Source: Streptomyces chumphonensis
GTDB lineage: Bacteria; Actinomycetota; Actinomycetes; Streptomycetales; Streptomycetaceae
Length of the DNA: 64,000 bases
Assembly: GCF_014779715.1 (NCBI RefSeq)
Contig: NZ_JACXYU010000005.1
Location: 286,959-350,958, forward strand
Direction: 5' to 3'
Shown: positions 40,956 to 50,019 of the stretch, one piece after another
Layout of the letters: each line of letters starts with the position of its first letter
How positions within the stretch are numbered: the first letter of the stretch is position 1
The notes under the pieces: generated by a model
Databases searched by the model: none
The model's input: only the letters and a program-made list of their open reading frames with translations
What the model was told of the DNA's origin: nothing
Translations under genes and position numbers: made by a program

Positions 40956-43900
40956 GCGGGGGTCCCCCTGCCGGGTGCGGTGGCGTCGGGCTCCTCGGCG
41001 AGCGCGGTCTGGACGAGCCGGTTCGGCGCCCCCCGGCGGACGAAGGTGCCGCGTCCCGGCGGGCGGTGTGCGGCGCGGACGCCGGGGAAGAGGGCGCCTT
41101 CGGAGCGGTCGCCGGTCATCACGAGTCCGGCGGTGCCGGACTCGCGGAGCGTCATGAGGAACGGCTCGTACAGGGCCCGCGAGGCGCCGCCGACGCGCCG
41201 GGTGACGACGAAGTGCAGGCCGATGTCCTGCGCGGAGGGCAGGTAGGGCAGGAACGGTTCGAGCGGCGCCTGCCCGGCGGTGGCGAGGACGTCGTAGTCG
41301 TCGACGAGGACGACGATGCGGGGGCCGCCGATCGACCCGCCGCCCGCGGCGAGCACCTCGGGGGCGACGGTGTCGTCGGGCATGCGCTGTTCCAGCTCGG
41401 TGGCGATGGCCCCGGCCAGGCCGTGGGCGAGCCGGGCGTTGTGGGCGTAGCCGCCCCGGTACTCCTCGGGGACGAGGCTGTGCAGGCCGCGGCGCGGGTC
41501 CATGACGGCGAAGACGAGTTCGTCGTCGCCGTAGCGGTCCATGAGGCCGCGGGCGACCAGCCGCAGCAGGTTCGTCTTGCCGCACTCGCTGTCGCCGAAG
41601 ACGAGGAGGTGCTGGTCGTGCCGGAAGAGGTCGAGCAGGACGGGTTCGAGCCCGGCCTGGTCCAGGCCGAGGGGGACGCGCCCGGGCTCCCGCTGCGGGG
41701 AGGGCAGCCGGTGCGGGTCGAGCCGGGCGGGCAGCACCCGCACGGGCGGGGCCTGCTCGCCCGACCAGGCGGCGCGGACGGCGCGGACGGCCTGCTCGAC
41801 GGCGTCGCCCAGGTCCTCGCCGGTGCGCCGGGAGTCGATGCGGGGCAGGGCGCACTGGGCGAAGAGCTTGCCGGTCGTCAGGGCGCGGCCCGCCTCGTCG
41901 GCGCCGATGGTCTCGGCGAGCTTGCGCGCGATGCTCGACTCGCTCGGGTCGTTGAGCCGCAGCTCGACGCGGGTGCCGAACGCGGACTGGGTGGCGATGC
42001 GCACGTCGTTCCAGCGCAGCATGCTCGCGACGACGTGGATGCCGTACCCGCCGCCGCGCTTGAGGAGGTCGGCGACGGCCTCGTCCAGCTCCTCGAAGTC
42101 CTCGCGCAGGCCGCCGAACCCGTCGATGACGAGGACGACGTCGGTGGAGCCGAGCTGCGGCAGCTCGCCGCGGGCCCGCATGCGGCGCAGCTGCTCCACG
42201 GAGTCGATGCCGTGGTCGCGGAAGAGCTCCTCGCGGGCGGTGAGCATGGCCCGGACCTCTTCGACGGTGCGGGCGGCCCGCTCCCGGTCGGCGCGTCCGG
42301 CGACGCCGCCGACGTGCGGGAGCCCGGCCATCGTCTGGAGGCCGCCGCCGACGAGGTCGAGCCCGTAGACGCCGACGTCCTGCGGGGTGTGGGTGAGGGC
42401 GAGGGAGAGGATCAGGGTGCGCAGCAGGGTCGTCTTGCCCGACTGCGGGCCGCCGATGACGGCGACGTGCCCGCCCGCCACGGTGAGGTCGAGCAGCCAC
42501 TGGCCCTGCCACTGCCGGGCCGGGTCGTCGAGCAGACCGAGGGGGACGCGCAGGGCCTCGGCCGGCCGGCGGGTGAGGCGCATGCCGCGCGGGCCGGTCT
42601 CCAGCGGCCCGCCGACGGCGTCCAGCGGCAGGGCCTCGGGCAGCGGGGGCAGCCAGACCTGCGGCACGGCGTCGGGCCGGGCGGCGGCGAGCTGGTCGAC
42701 GACGGTGGACAGCAGCGTGGGCCCGACGGTGCGCCGCGCGGGGGCGGCCTTGGGCTCGCCGTCGTCGTCACCGCCGTCGCCGCCGAGGGTGTTGTAGGCG
42801 GGGTAGGGCAGCGCGGCCGGCCCCTCCTCGGTGTCCTCGGCGCGGCGCGCCGGGCCCTGGTAGGGGCCGGAGACGTAGGAGGCCTTGAACCGCTCGTAGT
42901 GGCTGGTGTCGACCTTGAGGTAGCCGAAGCCGGGGATGGGCGGCAGGTGGAAGGCGTCCGGGGTGTCCAGGACGGTGCGGGACTCCTCGGGCGAGAACGT
43001 GCGCAGGCCGAGCCGGTAGGAGAGGTAGGTGTCCAGCCCCTTGAGCTTGCCGCCCTCGATGCGCTGGCTGGAGAGCAGCAGGTGCACGCCGATGGACCGG
43101 CCGATGCGGCCGATGGAGAGGAAGAGGTCGATGAAGTCGGGTTTGGCGGTGAGGAGTTCGCCGAACTCGTCGATGACGACGAACAGGTGGGGCAGCGGCG
43201 GCAGTTCGGGGCGCTGGGCCCGGGTGGCGGCGTAGGTGCCGATGTCGGCGATGTGGCCGGCGTCCTTGAGGACCTGCTGGCGGCGCTTGACCTCCCCGGC
43301 GAGGCTGGCGTGCACGCGCTCGACGAGCCCGGCCCTGTTCTCCAGGTTGGTGATGATGCCCGCGACGTGCGGCAGCGTGCCGAAGGGGGCGAACGTCGCG
43401 CCGCCCTTGTAGTCGACGAGGACCATGGCGAGGTCCTCGGGCGGGTGCGTGGCGACGAGGGCCAGGACGAGGGTGCGCAGCAGCTCCGACTTGCCGGAGC
43501 CCGTCGCGCCGACGCACAGCCCGTGCGGGCCCATGCCCAGCTCGGCGGACTCCTTGAGGTCCAGCAGCACCGGCTCGTGCCCGTCGCCGAGCCCGATCGG
43601 CACGCGCAGGAACGACTGGTCCCCGCGCGGTGCCCACAGGCGGCGGACGTCGAGGGCGGCGGGGTCGTCCAGGCCCATCAGCTCGGTGAAGTCCACCGGC
43701 CCGGACAGCGGCGCCCCGGACGCGGCCGACTCCGGGGAGAGCCGCAGCGGCGCCAGCATCCGGGCGAGCCCGAGGGCGCCGGCGGCCGTCACCTCGTCCA
43801 GCGCGCCGTGCACGACCCGCTGCTCGGGCTGTGCGCCGCGCAGGTCCTCCACGGTGACGTCCGGGCCGTCGACGGTGATGCGCACGGAGACCTGGCCGGG

Positions 43901-44983
43901 CTCGTCGACGCGTCGGGCGAGCAGGTGCACGACGGTGACGCCCATGTCGGGCAGGGCCACGGCCTCGTCGGGCCGGGCCAGTTCGCGGGCGGCCGAGCCG
44001 TGGGCGTCGCTGAGGACCAGCAGGCGGGAGCCGAGCCTCAGCGCCTCCCGTCCGGCCAGCCCGCGCCGTACCTCGGCGGCGTACTCGGCGCGGCGGCGCA
44101 GGTCCCCGGCGAGCCCGGCGGCGAGCGCCTGCGGGGTCTCGGCGATGCGGCGGGCGCTGACCGGCCCGTCGAACTCCTGCGGGTCCAGGGTGTGCGGGAG
44201 CCACTTGGCGAACTCCCAGTCCCCGAGCCGTTCGGCCGGGCAGGCCAGGGCCAGGGCGACGTCGTCCGGCGCGTGCGAGACGGCGGACTGGACGAGGAGC
44301 GTGCGGGCGGCCCGCAGGACGTCCTCGCGGCTGCCGATGACGCTCACGTTGCCCGCCCGGTCCAGCGGCACGGTGAGCGGCATCTCCGTGGCGGTGGCGA
44401 ACCGCTCCTGGAGGCCGGCCGCCTCGTTGAGCATGAAGGGGTCGGGCGGGGTCAGGACGTTGCCGCTCTGCTGCTGCATGGGCAGGGTGCGCACCGGCGC
44501 CCGGCCGGTGCCGACGCGCACGTCGAGGAAGTCCCGGTCGGTGCGGCGGCGTTCCCACAGCCGGGCCGGGTCGGCCACCAGGTCGTACAGGGCCTCCGGC
44601 GGCGGGGCCAGGACGCGGGCGGCCTCCCGGCGGGCCCGGTCCTCGGCGCCCAGCTCCTCGCGCAGGTTCTCCAGGTACTCCAGGTAGCGCTCGCGCTGGG
44701 TGCGCCGGGTGCGCTGGGCCCGGCCGCGCTGGCTGAACAGCAGCGCGACGCCGCCGACGACCGCGACGACGAGGACGAGCGCGCCGATCGCCGCGAACTG
44801 GCTGCTGCGGATGACGGTCATCATGACGACGGAGCCCATGACGCCCGCCATCGGCAGCAGCGACGTGGCGGCCGAACCGGCGTTGCCCTCGGGGAGGCTG
44901 GGCGGGGGCTCGACGTACCGCTCGGCGGGCGGCGGCAGCGGGCGGGACGTGCGGGCGGGGCGGTGGACGACGCGGACGCTCAT
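40952..44983 (-). CDS. eccC: Type VII secretion ATPase EccC (three FtsK domains)
   Basis: 1343 aa. The motor of the WXG100 secretion machine. After a Pro-rich N-terminus two membrane helices lie near residues 45-85 (AGVMGSVVMMTVIRSSQF, AIGALVLVVAVVGGVALLF). Three FtsK/SpoIIIE ATPase domains follow, with Walker A loops GATGSGKSE (about residue 490), GGPQSGKTT (about 843) and GDSECGKTN (about 1128), and Walker B strands FVVIDEF, VLVIDGF and VVLVDDY. Only the first has the canonical catalytic Glu after Asp; the others have Gly or Asp there, as in substrate-regulated EccC. Fused EccCa-EccCb is usual in Streptomyces. Confidence 0.95.
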   Translation of the reverse strand: MSVRVVHRPARTSRPLPPPAERYVEPPPSLPEGNAGSAATSLLPMAGVMGSVVMMTVIRSSQFAAIGALVLVVAVVGGVALLFSQRGRAQRTRRTQRERYLEYLENLREELGAEDRARREAARVLAPPPEALYDLVADPARLWERRRTDRDFLDVRVGTGRAPVRTLPMQQQSGNVLTPPDPFMLNEAAGLQERFATATEMPLTVPLDRAGNVSVIGSREDVLRAARTLLVQSAVSHAPDDVALALACPAERLGDWEFAKWLPHTLDPQEFDGPVSARRIAETPQALAAGLAGDLRRRAEYAAEVRRGLAGREALRLGSRLLVLSDAHGSAARELARPDEAVALPDMGVTVVHLLARRVDEPGQVSVRITVDGPDVTVEDLRGAQPEQRVVHGALDEVTAAGALGLARMLAPLRLSPESAASGAPLSGPVDFTELMGLDDPAALDVRRLWAPRGDQSFLRVPIGLGDGHEPVLLDLKESAELGMGPHGLCVGATGSGKSELLRTLVLALVATHPPEDLAMVLVDYKGGATFAPFGTLPHVAGIITNLENRAGLVERVHASLAGEVKRRQQVLKDAGHIADIGTYAATRAQRPELPPLPHLFVVIDEFGELLTAKPDFIDLFLSIGRIGRSIGVHLLLSSQRIEGGKLKGLDTYLSYRLGLRTFSPEESRTVLDTPDAFHLPPIPGFGYLKVDTSHYERFKASYVSGPYQGPARRAEDTEEGPAALPYPAYNTLGGDGGDDDGEPKAAPARRTVGPTLLSTVVDQLAAARPDAVPQVWLPPLPEALPLDAVGGPLETGPRGMRLTRRPAEALRVPLGLLDDPARQWQGQWLLDLTVAGGHVAVIGGPQSGKTTLLRTLILSLALTHTPQDVGVYGLDLVGGGLQTMAGLPHVGGVAGRADRERAARTVEEVRAMLTAREELFRDHGIDSVEQLRRMRARGELPQLGSTDVVLVIDGFGGLREDFEELDEAVADLLKRGGGYGIHVVASMLRWNDVRIATQSAFGTRVELRLNDPSESSIARKLAETIGADEAGRALTTGKLFAQCALPRIDSRRTGEDLGDAVEQAVRAVRAAWSGEQAPPVRVLPARLDPHRLPSPQREPGRVPLGLDQAGLEPVLLDLFRHDQHLLVFGDSECGKTNLLRLVARGLMDRYGDDELVFAVMDPRRGLHSLVPEEYRGGYAHNARLAHGLAGAIATELEQRMPDDTVAPEVLAAGGGSIGGPRIVVLVDDYDVLATAGQAPLEPFLPYLPSAQDIGLHFVVTRRVGGASRALYEPFLMTLRESGTAGLVMTGDRSEGALFPGVRAAHRPPGRGTFVRRGAPNRLVQTALAEEPDATAPGRGTPA

Positions 44984-46176
44984 CGGCCGTCGGCCCCCGG
45001 CGTTCCCGGGCCCGGCGCGCGGCCGGTGCGGGCGCCACGGGACATGGCGCGGTCCATGAGCGTCGCCGCGACGCGGGCGGCGGCCTCGCGTGTGGCCTGG
45101 CCGACCAGGCCCGTGCGGACCTCGCCCCCGGCCGCGAGGTGCCGGTCGTAGGGCAGGGCGAGCACCCGGGCTCCGCCCGCCTCCAGGTGTTCGGCGGCCG
45201 CCGCCGCGTCCAGCGTCATGTCGGGGCTGGTGCGGTTGAGGACGACGACGGTCGTCGGGAGCATGCTGCGGTGCAGGCCGCCGAGCCAGTCGAGCACGGT
45301 GCGGGTGGCGGCGACGCCCTCCACGGTGGCCGGGCTGACGAGCACCCGCGCCTGGGTCGTCGTCAGCGCGGTGCGGGCCACCTCGGCGGGCAGGGTCTCG
45401 CAGTCGACGAGGGTCGTGCCGAAGTAGCGGCGCAGGGAGGTCATCACCACGCGGTACGTGTCGACGTCGAGCTGCACGCCGACCGAGCCCTGGCTGCCGG
45501 GCAGCAGCCAGCCGCCGCCCGCGAACGGCAGGAGGTAGCCGGTGACGTCCGTGATCTGGAGCGACGGGTCGACGATGCGGGCCAGGTCGCCGCAGGACCA
45601 GCGGACCTCGGTGGCGCCCAGGCGGCGCGGCAGCGTGCCCAGCGCCGGGTCAGCCTCCACCGCGAGCACCGGGTCGGTGCGGTAGTGCGCGAACGTCAGG
45701 GCCAGCAGGGCGGCGACGGTCGACTTGCCCGCCCCGCCGCGGATGCTGGTGACGGCCATCTGCCGTCCGGTGGTGATGGGCTGCTGGATGGCCTGGGCCG
45801 TCTCGGTGGCCGACGCCGTGTCCTTCGCGGCGGCCGTCACCAGGCGGCGCAGCACCAGCCCGGCGCGGCGGGCGAGGGTGTCCCCGTGCCGGGTGCGGCC
45901 CTCGGTGCCCGCGAGCTGCGGCGCCACGACCGGCACCGACACCGGCGTGGGCGGCGGCCCGGCCCGGTGCGCCGCGGGGGCCGGCGCCCGCGGCGGCGGC
46001 ACCGGCTCGCCCGACGGGGGCTGCCGCGCCTCCTGTTCGGCCGCGCCGGACGGCTCCGGGTGCGCGGACGGCTCCGGGTGCGGGTCCGCACCGGCGGGGC
46101 GGGCCGCCCGCTCGGCGGCGCCGCTCAGTTCGCCCAGCACGGTGTGCTGCCAGTCCCCGTGCGCCGACTGTGCCAC
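44980..46176 (-). CDS. ParA/MinD-like ATPase of the type VII locus (EspI-like)
   Basis: 398 aa. A Pro/Ala-rich N-terminal half is followed by a MinD-type ATPase: AVTSIRGGAGKSTVAALLAL (deviant Walker A), AVEADPALGTLPRRLG, and TTLVDCETLPAEVARTAL. Similar proteins with proline-rich leaders (EspI) occur in ESX loci; in mycobacteria EspI links secretion to ATP levels. The ATG at 46176 sits 9 bases after the eccD stop, and the stop overlaps eccC. Confidence 0.85.
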   Translation of the reverse strand: MAQSAHGDWQHTVLGELSGAAERAARPAGADPHPEPSAHPEPSGAAEQEARQPPSGEPVPPPRAPAPAAHRAGPPPTPVSVPVVAPQLAGTEGRTRHGDTLARRAGLVLRRLVTAAAKDTASATETAQAIQQPITTGRQMAVTSIRGGAGKSTVAALLALTFAHYRTDPVLAVEADPALGTLPRRLGATEVRWSCGDLARIVDPSLQITDVTGYLLPFAGGGWLLPGSQGSVGVQLDVDTYRVVMTSLRRYFGTTLVDCETLPAEVARTALTTTQARVLVSPATVEGVAATRTVLDWLGGLHRSMLPTTVVVLNRTSPDMTLDAAAAAEHLEAGGARVLALPYDRHLAAGGEVRTGLVGQATREAAARVAATLMDRAMSRGARTGRAPGPGTPGADGR

Positions 46177-46185
46177 AGCAACCTC

Positions 46186-47511
46186 TCAGAAGGTGTTCAG
46201 CAGTCGGCCGTAGACGCCGAATGCACCGATCACGACGGGGATCAGCACCACGACGCTGACCGACTCGACCAGGTTCGCCGTCCGCCGCAGCCGGACCCGG
46301 ACGTGGTCCGGGGGCCGCAGGACGAGGACGGCCAGCGGCACCAGGGCCACCACCGCCAGCGCCGCCGGCGGGGCGGCCGTCGCGGCCCCGCCCCACAGCG
46401 CGAACAGCCGCACCGCCAGGACGGTTCCGGCGACCAGCAGGGCGACGACCTCGACGGCGAGCGGGTAGGCGCGGGAGCGGGAGAGCAGGACGACCGCGAA
46501 GAGCGCGGTGGCCGTGACCTCCCAGGCGGTGGCCTCCGGGCCGCTCACGGCGAGCCAGCCCCCGGCGGCGGCGGAGAGGCCCGTCACCACGGTGGCCAGC
46601 GCCAGGCCCCGGTGGGTGGCGGCGAGGGCGGCGTCCACCCGATGACGGCTCACCGACGCGCCGCCCGCGCGCTGGTCGTCCAGCCGGGTCAGGCCCGCGC
46701 CCATGAGCGCGAGGCGCGGCAGGTGGCCGAGGGCGAGGACGGAGGCGAGGCCGAGGACCAGCCCGGCTCCGGCGGTGTCGGTGACCGCGAGGGCCAGCTC
46801 CCAGCCGCCCACGACGGCGGCCACCGCTCCGGCGCCGACCAGGGCGCCCCGGCCGGCTCCCGCGCACACGCCGAGCAGGGCGAGCGCGAGGGCGAGGACG
46901 GCGCCGAGGGCGGCGAGCCGGACGGCGGCGCCGTCGGTCACCGTCCAGGAGCCGTAGGCGCCGAGGACGCCGCCGAGCACGACGAGGGCCGTGCCCGGCT
47001 CCCGGCCGCCCAGCCGGGCGGTCGCCGCGCCGATCGCGGACGCCGCTCCGGAGGCGGCCAGCAGCCACGGTCCCACCGCGTCGGCGCCGAGCCAGAGTCG
47101 GGCGCAGACGGCGGCGACGAGGCCGAGCAGGACGTGGGCCGCCCCGGCCGTCCACGTCCGGGTGCGGTCGCCCCAGCGCCAGCCGCGGACGTCGAGGTCG
47201 TCGGCGGCCTCGTCCGTCACGTCGTGGACGACGGGGGCGGCGGGGGTCTCCTGCTGCCGCACGAGGCGCAGTACGGCGCCGTCGGCGACACCGGCGGAGG
47301 CCAGCGTGTCGTCCTGGGCCAGGACGGCGCCGCCGGGGGTGACCAGGCGGCGCAGCGCGGGCCGGTCGGCCGCCTTGTCGCCGAGGAGGCGCAGGACGTC
47401 CGGGAGGAGTTCGCCGATGGGCTCCTCGGCGGGCAGCACCATGTCGACGCGCCGCCGCTCGCCCACGAGCGTCACCCGGCTGAGGCCGGTGCGCTGGTCC
47501 GCAACGCTCAC
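46186..47511 (-). CDS. eccD: Type VII secretion integral membrane protein EccD
   Basis: 441 aa. N-terminal ubiquitin-like domain (RVTLVGERRRVDMVLPAEEP, IGELLPDVLRLLGDKA) followed by about 11 transmembrane helices, e.g. LLGLVAAVCARLWLGADAVG and LALALLGVCAGAGRGAL. This is the EccD layout, forming the translocon pore. GTG start at 47511 overlaps the upstream stop (a second GTG at 47514 is possible). Confidence 0.92.
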   Translation of the reverse strand: MSVADQRTGLSRVTLVGERRRVDMVLPAEEPIGELLPDVLRLLGDKAADRPALRRLVTPGGAVLAQDDTLASAGVADGAVLRLVRQQETPAAPVVHDVTDEAADDLDVRGWRWGDRTRTWTAGAAHVLLGLVAAVCARLWLGADAVGPWLLAASGAASAIGAATARLGGREPGTALVVLGGVLGAYGSWTVTDGAAVRLAALGAVLALALALLGVCAGAGRGALVGAGAVAAVVGGWELALAVTDTAGAGLVLGLASVLALGHLPRLALMGAGLTRLDDQRAGGASVSRHRVDAALAATHRGLALATVVTGLSAAAGGWLAVSGPEATAWEVTATALFAVVLLSRSRAYPLAVEVVALLVAGTVLAVRLFALWGGAATAAPPAALAVVALVPLAVLVLRPPDHVRVRLRRTANLVESVSVVVLIPVVIGAFGVYGRLLNTF

Positions 47512-47783
47512 CACGAAGCCACCGCCCACGCGTGGTCGCTCTCGCTCACGCGTGCGGGCGGGCCGGAGGCGTCGTCGTCCTTCAGCATCCGCTCGGAGAT
47601 GAAGGACCACCCCACGCACCCGGCGCAGACCACCGCCGCGAGGGCGATGCCGCCGAACATCTTGCCCAGGTTCTCGTCGAGGGTGCGCCGCATGCGCTGC
47701 GATCCGAAGAGCAGCGCGTCCCGCAGCCGACGGCGCCGGACGGCCACCGACTCCAGCAGCTGGCTGTCGTAGTCCCGAGCCAT
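47508..47783 (-). CDS. Small membrane protein leading the type VII operon
   Basis: 91 aa: basic N-terminus MARDYDSQLLESVAVRRRRL followed by one transmembrane helix (MFGGIALAAVVCAGCVGWSF) and a short polar tail. ATG at 47783 has a GGGAAGGGAG site; an upstream GTG is weaker. Comparable small proteins precede eccD in streptomycete type VII loci. It may be an EccE- or EccB-like assembly factor, but homology is not evident. Confidence 0.7.
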   Translation of the reverse strand: MARDYDSQLLESVAVRRRRLRDALLFGSQRMRRTLDENLGKMFGGIALAAVVCAGCVGWSFISERMLKDDDASGPPARVSESDHAWAVASW

Positions 47784-47912
47784 CGGCTCCCTTCCCACCC
47801 GTTGGCGCGCGGCCCCCGGCGCCGCGCGCCAACACCATACGACCCCGCTCCGACCCGCTGTCCAGGTCGGGTCCGCCCGCCGGGGACGGGGGTGTGCGGG
47901 GCGTCACGCCTA

Positions 47913-47940
47913 TTGACAAGATGTCAGCAAGCTCTACTGT
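47913..47940 (+). promoter_or_regulatory. Consensus-like promoter of the metal-dependent hydrolase operon
   Basis: TTGACA and TACTGT separated by 16 bases. It is followed by an 11-bp direct repeat GGTAACCCGCC (47943-47953 and 47954-47964) before the ATG at 47985. One of the best housekeeping-sigma matches in the window. Confidence 0.7.
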
Positions 47941-47984
47941 GGGGTAACCCGCCGGTAACCCGCCGCTCCTCCGGGAGGAACCCC

Positions 47985-48866
47985 ATGCGCCAGCCCGCCG
48001 ACGAGCCCGACGGGCTCGTCCTCCAGCCCCGCGACGTCGCCTTCGACTGGGCCGGGCTCCCGATGCACTGGATCCCCGGCGAGCCCATGGCCACCCACGT
48101 CGTCAACGTCCTGCACCTCCTCCTCCCCGAGGGCGAACGCTGGTTCGTCCGCACCTTCCAGGAGGCCCTGCCGCTGATCACCGACGACGAGCTGCGCGAA
48201 CAGGTCCTCGGCTTCATCGGCCAGGAGGCCCTGCACGCCGACGCCCACGAGGGCGTCCTCGACCACCTGCACGCCCGCGGCCTGGACCCCGGCCCCTACC
48301 TGCGGCACGTCGAGTTCGTCTTCCGGCGGGTGCTGGGCGAACGTCCCGGGCTGCCGCCGCACCGCGCCCGCGCCTACCTCACCGAACGCGTCGCCCTCAT
48401 CGCGGGCATCGAGCACGTCACCGCCTTCCTCGGGGACTGGGTGCTGAACGCGCGCGGCCTCGACCGGGCCGGCGCCGACCCCACCATGCTCGACCTGCTG
48501 CGCTGGCACGGCGCCGAGGAGGTCGAACACCGCAGCGTCGCCTACGACCTGCTGCGCCACCTCGACCCCGGCTATGTCCGCCGCACCCGCGCCATGTTCA
48601 TCGCCGGGCCCGTCCTGGTGAGGCTCTGGATCAGCGGCACCCGGTTCCTCATGGCGGCCGACCCCGAACTGCCCGCCCGCTCCCGGCCCACCTGGCGCGG
48701 CTACACCGCCGCCGCCCGGCGCGGGCTCCTCCCCGACCCACGACGCGCCGCCCGCTCGGCGGGCCGCTACTTCAGGCCCGGCTACCACCCCACGCACGAG
48801 GGCTCCACCCGGCAGGCCGTCGCCTACCTCGGGACGTCCCCGGCCGCCCGCGCCGCCGCCCACTGA
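47985..48866 (+). CDS. Metal-dependent hydrolase (PF10118-like)
   Basis: 293 aa. Glu/His-rich helical protein: EALPLITDDELREQVLGFIG, QEALHADAHEGVLDHLHARG, LIAGIEHVTAFLGDW and HGAEEVEHRSVAYDLLRHLD. The spaced E..H motifs suggest a di-metal site in a four-helix bundle, as in the family annotated predicted metal-dependent hydrolase. Substrate unknown. ATG at 47985 with a GGGAGGA site. It heads a rightward cluster with a ferredoxin reductase and an alpha/beta hydrolase, and may form an oxygenase-type system with the reductase. Confidence 0.8.
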   Translation: MRQPADEPDGLVLQPRDVAFDWAGLPMHWIPGEPMATHVVNVLHLLLPEGERWFVRTFQEALPLITDDELREQVLGFIGQEALHADAHEGVLDHLHARGLDPGPYLRHVEFVFRRVLGERPGLPPHRARAYLTERVALIAGIEHVTAFLGDWVLNARGLDRAGADPTMLDLLRWHGAEEVEHRSVAYDLLRHLDPGYVRRTRAMFIAGPVLVRLWISGTRFLMAADPELPARSRPTWRGYTAAARRGLLPDPRRAARSAGRYFRPGYHPTHEGSTRQAVAYLGTSPAARAAAH

Positions 48867-48887
48867 CGAGCCAGGCCGAGGACAGCC

Positions 48888-49982
48888 ATGCCCAGCCGCC
48901 CCGACACCCCGCCCCCGGCCGCCCTCTTCGGGCGCCCCCGCCAGGACCGCTTCCTGCGGTTCCTCACCCACTTCGCCGACCGCTACCTCGCCCTCACCAC
49001 CCGCACCGACCCCACCGGCCGGCACCCCGCGACGTCCCGCCCGCCGCTGCGGCTGACGGTGACGGACCGCCGGGCGGTCGCGGAGGACGTCGTCGCGCTG
49101 CGCCTGGCCGCCGCCGACGGCACCCCGCTGCCGCCCTGGCGGCCCGGCGCACACCTGGACCTGCGGCTGCCCTCCGGGCGCACGCGCCAGTACAGCCTGT
49201 GCGGCGACCCGGCCGAGCGGCACGCCTACCGCATCGCCGTCCGCCGCCTCCCCGGGGGCGGCGGCGGTTCGGTCGAGGTCCACGACACCCTGACGCCCGG
49301 CGCCCGCGTCACCGTCGCCGGGCCGCGCAACGCCTTCCCCTTCGCCGCACAGGACCGCGTCCTGCTCCTGGCGGGCGGCATCGGCGTCACCCCGATCCTG
49401 CCGATGGCCCACGAGGCCGCCCGACGCGGCCTGGACTGGCGGCTCGTCCACTGCGGACGGACGCGGGCCTCGCTGCCCCTCGCCGACGAACTCGCCGCGC
49501 TCGACGCCCGCCACCCCGGCCGGGTGCACGTCCGCGCCGACGACGAGCACGGCCCGCCCGACGCCGCGCGGCTCCTGGCCGACGCGCCCCCCGGCGCCGC
49601 CGTCTACTGCTGCGGCCCCGGGCCGCTGCTCGACGCCGTCCGGGCCGCCTTCGAGGCGAGCCCGGCCGGGGCCCTGCACGCCGAACGCTTCACCGCACCA
49701 CCCGTCGTCGACGGCCGGCCGTTCTCGCTGCGCCTGCGCCGCAGCGGCACCGTCCTGTCCGTGCCCGCCGACCGCACCGCGCTCGACGTCCTGCGCGCCG
49801 AGGACCCGGCCACCGCCTCCTCCTGCCGCCAGGGCTTCTGCGGCGTCTGCCGGGTACGGGTGCTCGCCGGGCCGGTCGAGCACCGCGACCGCCGGCTCAC
49901 CCCGGCTGAACGCGCCGCCGGCGACATGCTCGTGTGCGTCTCCCGCGCCCCCGAGGGCGCCTGCCTCGAACTCGACCTGTGA
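48888..49982 (+). CDS. PDR/VanB-type oxidoreductase, FAD/NAD and 2Fe-2S
   Basis: 364 aa. Ferredoxin reductase-like: FAD-binding motif RQYSLCGDPAE, NAD domain with LLAGGIGVTPILPMAHEAA, YCCGPGPLLDAVR, and a C-terminal plant-type 2Fe-2S domain SSCRQGFCGVCRVRVLAG with the final Cys in DMLVCVSRAP. This order is that of phthalate dioxygenase reductases, which pass electrons from NAD(P)H to an oxygenase. The upstream metal-dependent hydrolase-like protein is a candidate partner. A 60-residue N-terminal leader precedes the FAD domain. Confidence 0.9.
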   Translation: MPSRPDTPPPAALFGRPRQDRFLRFLTHFADRYLALTTRTDPTGRHPATSRPPLRLTVTDRRAVAEDVVALRLAAADGTPLPPWRPGAHLDLRLPSGRTRQYSLCGDPAERHAYRIAVRRLPGGGGGSVEVHDTLTPGARVTVAGPRNAFPFAAQDRVLLLAGGIGVTPILPMAHEAARRGLDWRLVHCGRTRASLPLADELAALDARHPGRVHVRADDEHGPPDAARLLADAPPGAAVYCCGPGPLLDAVRAAFEASPAGALHAERFTAPPVVDGRPFSLRLRRSGTVLSVPADRTALDVLRAEDPATASSCRQGFCGVCRVRVLAGPVEHRDRRLTPAERAAGDMLVCVSRAPEGACLELDL

Positions 49983-50019
49983 CCCGCCGAACCCGCCGCG
50001 GAAGGAACCGGACCCGACG

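Noticed and set aside
41066..45151. A very long plus-strand open frame (1361 codons) opposite eccC
   Set aside because: It is the antisense shadow of the GC-rich eccC gene: low-complexity Gly/Ala/Arg/Val content, no domain, and the minus frame has three complete FtsK domains.
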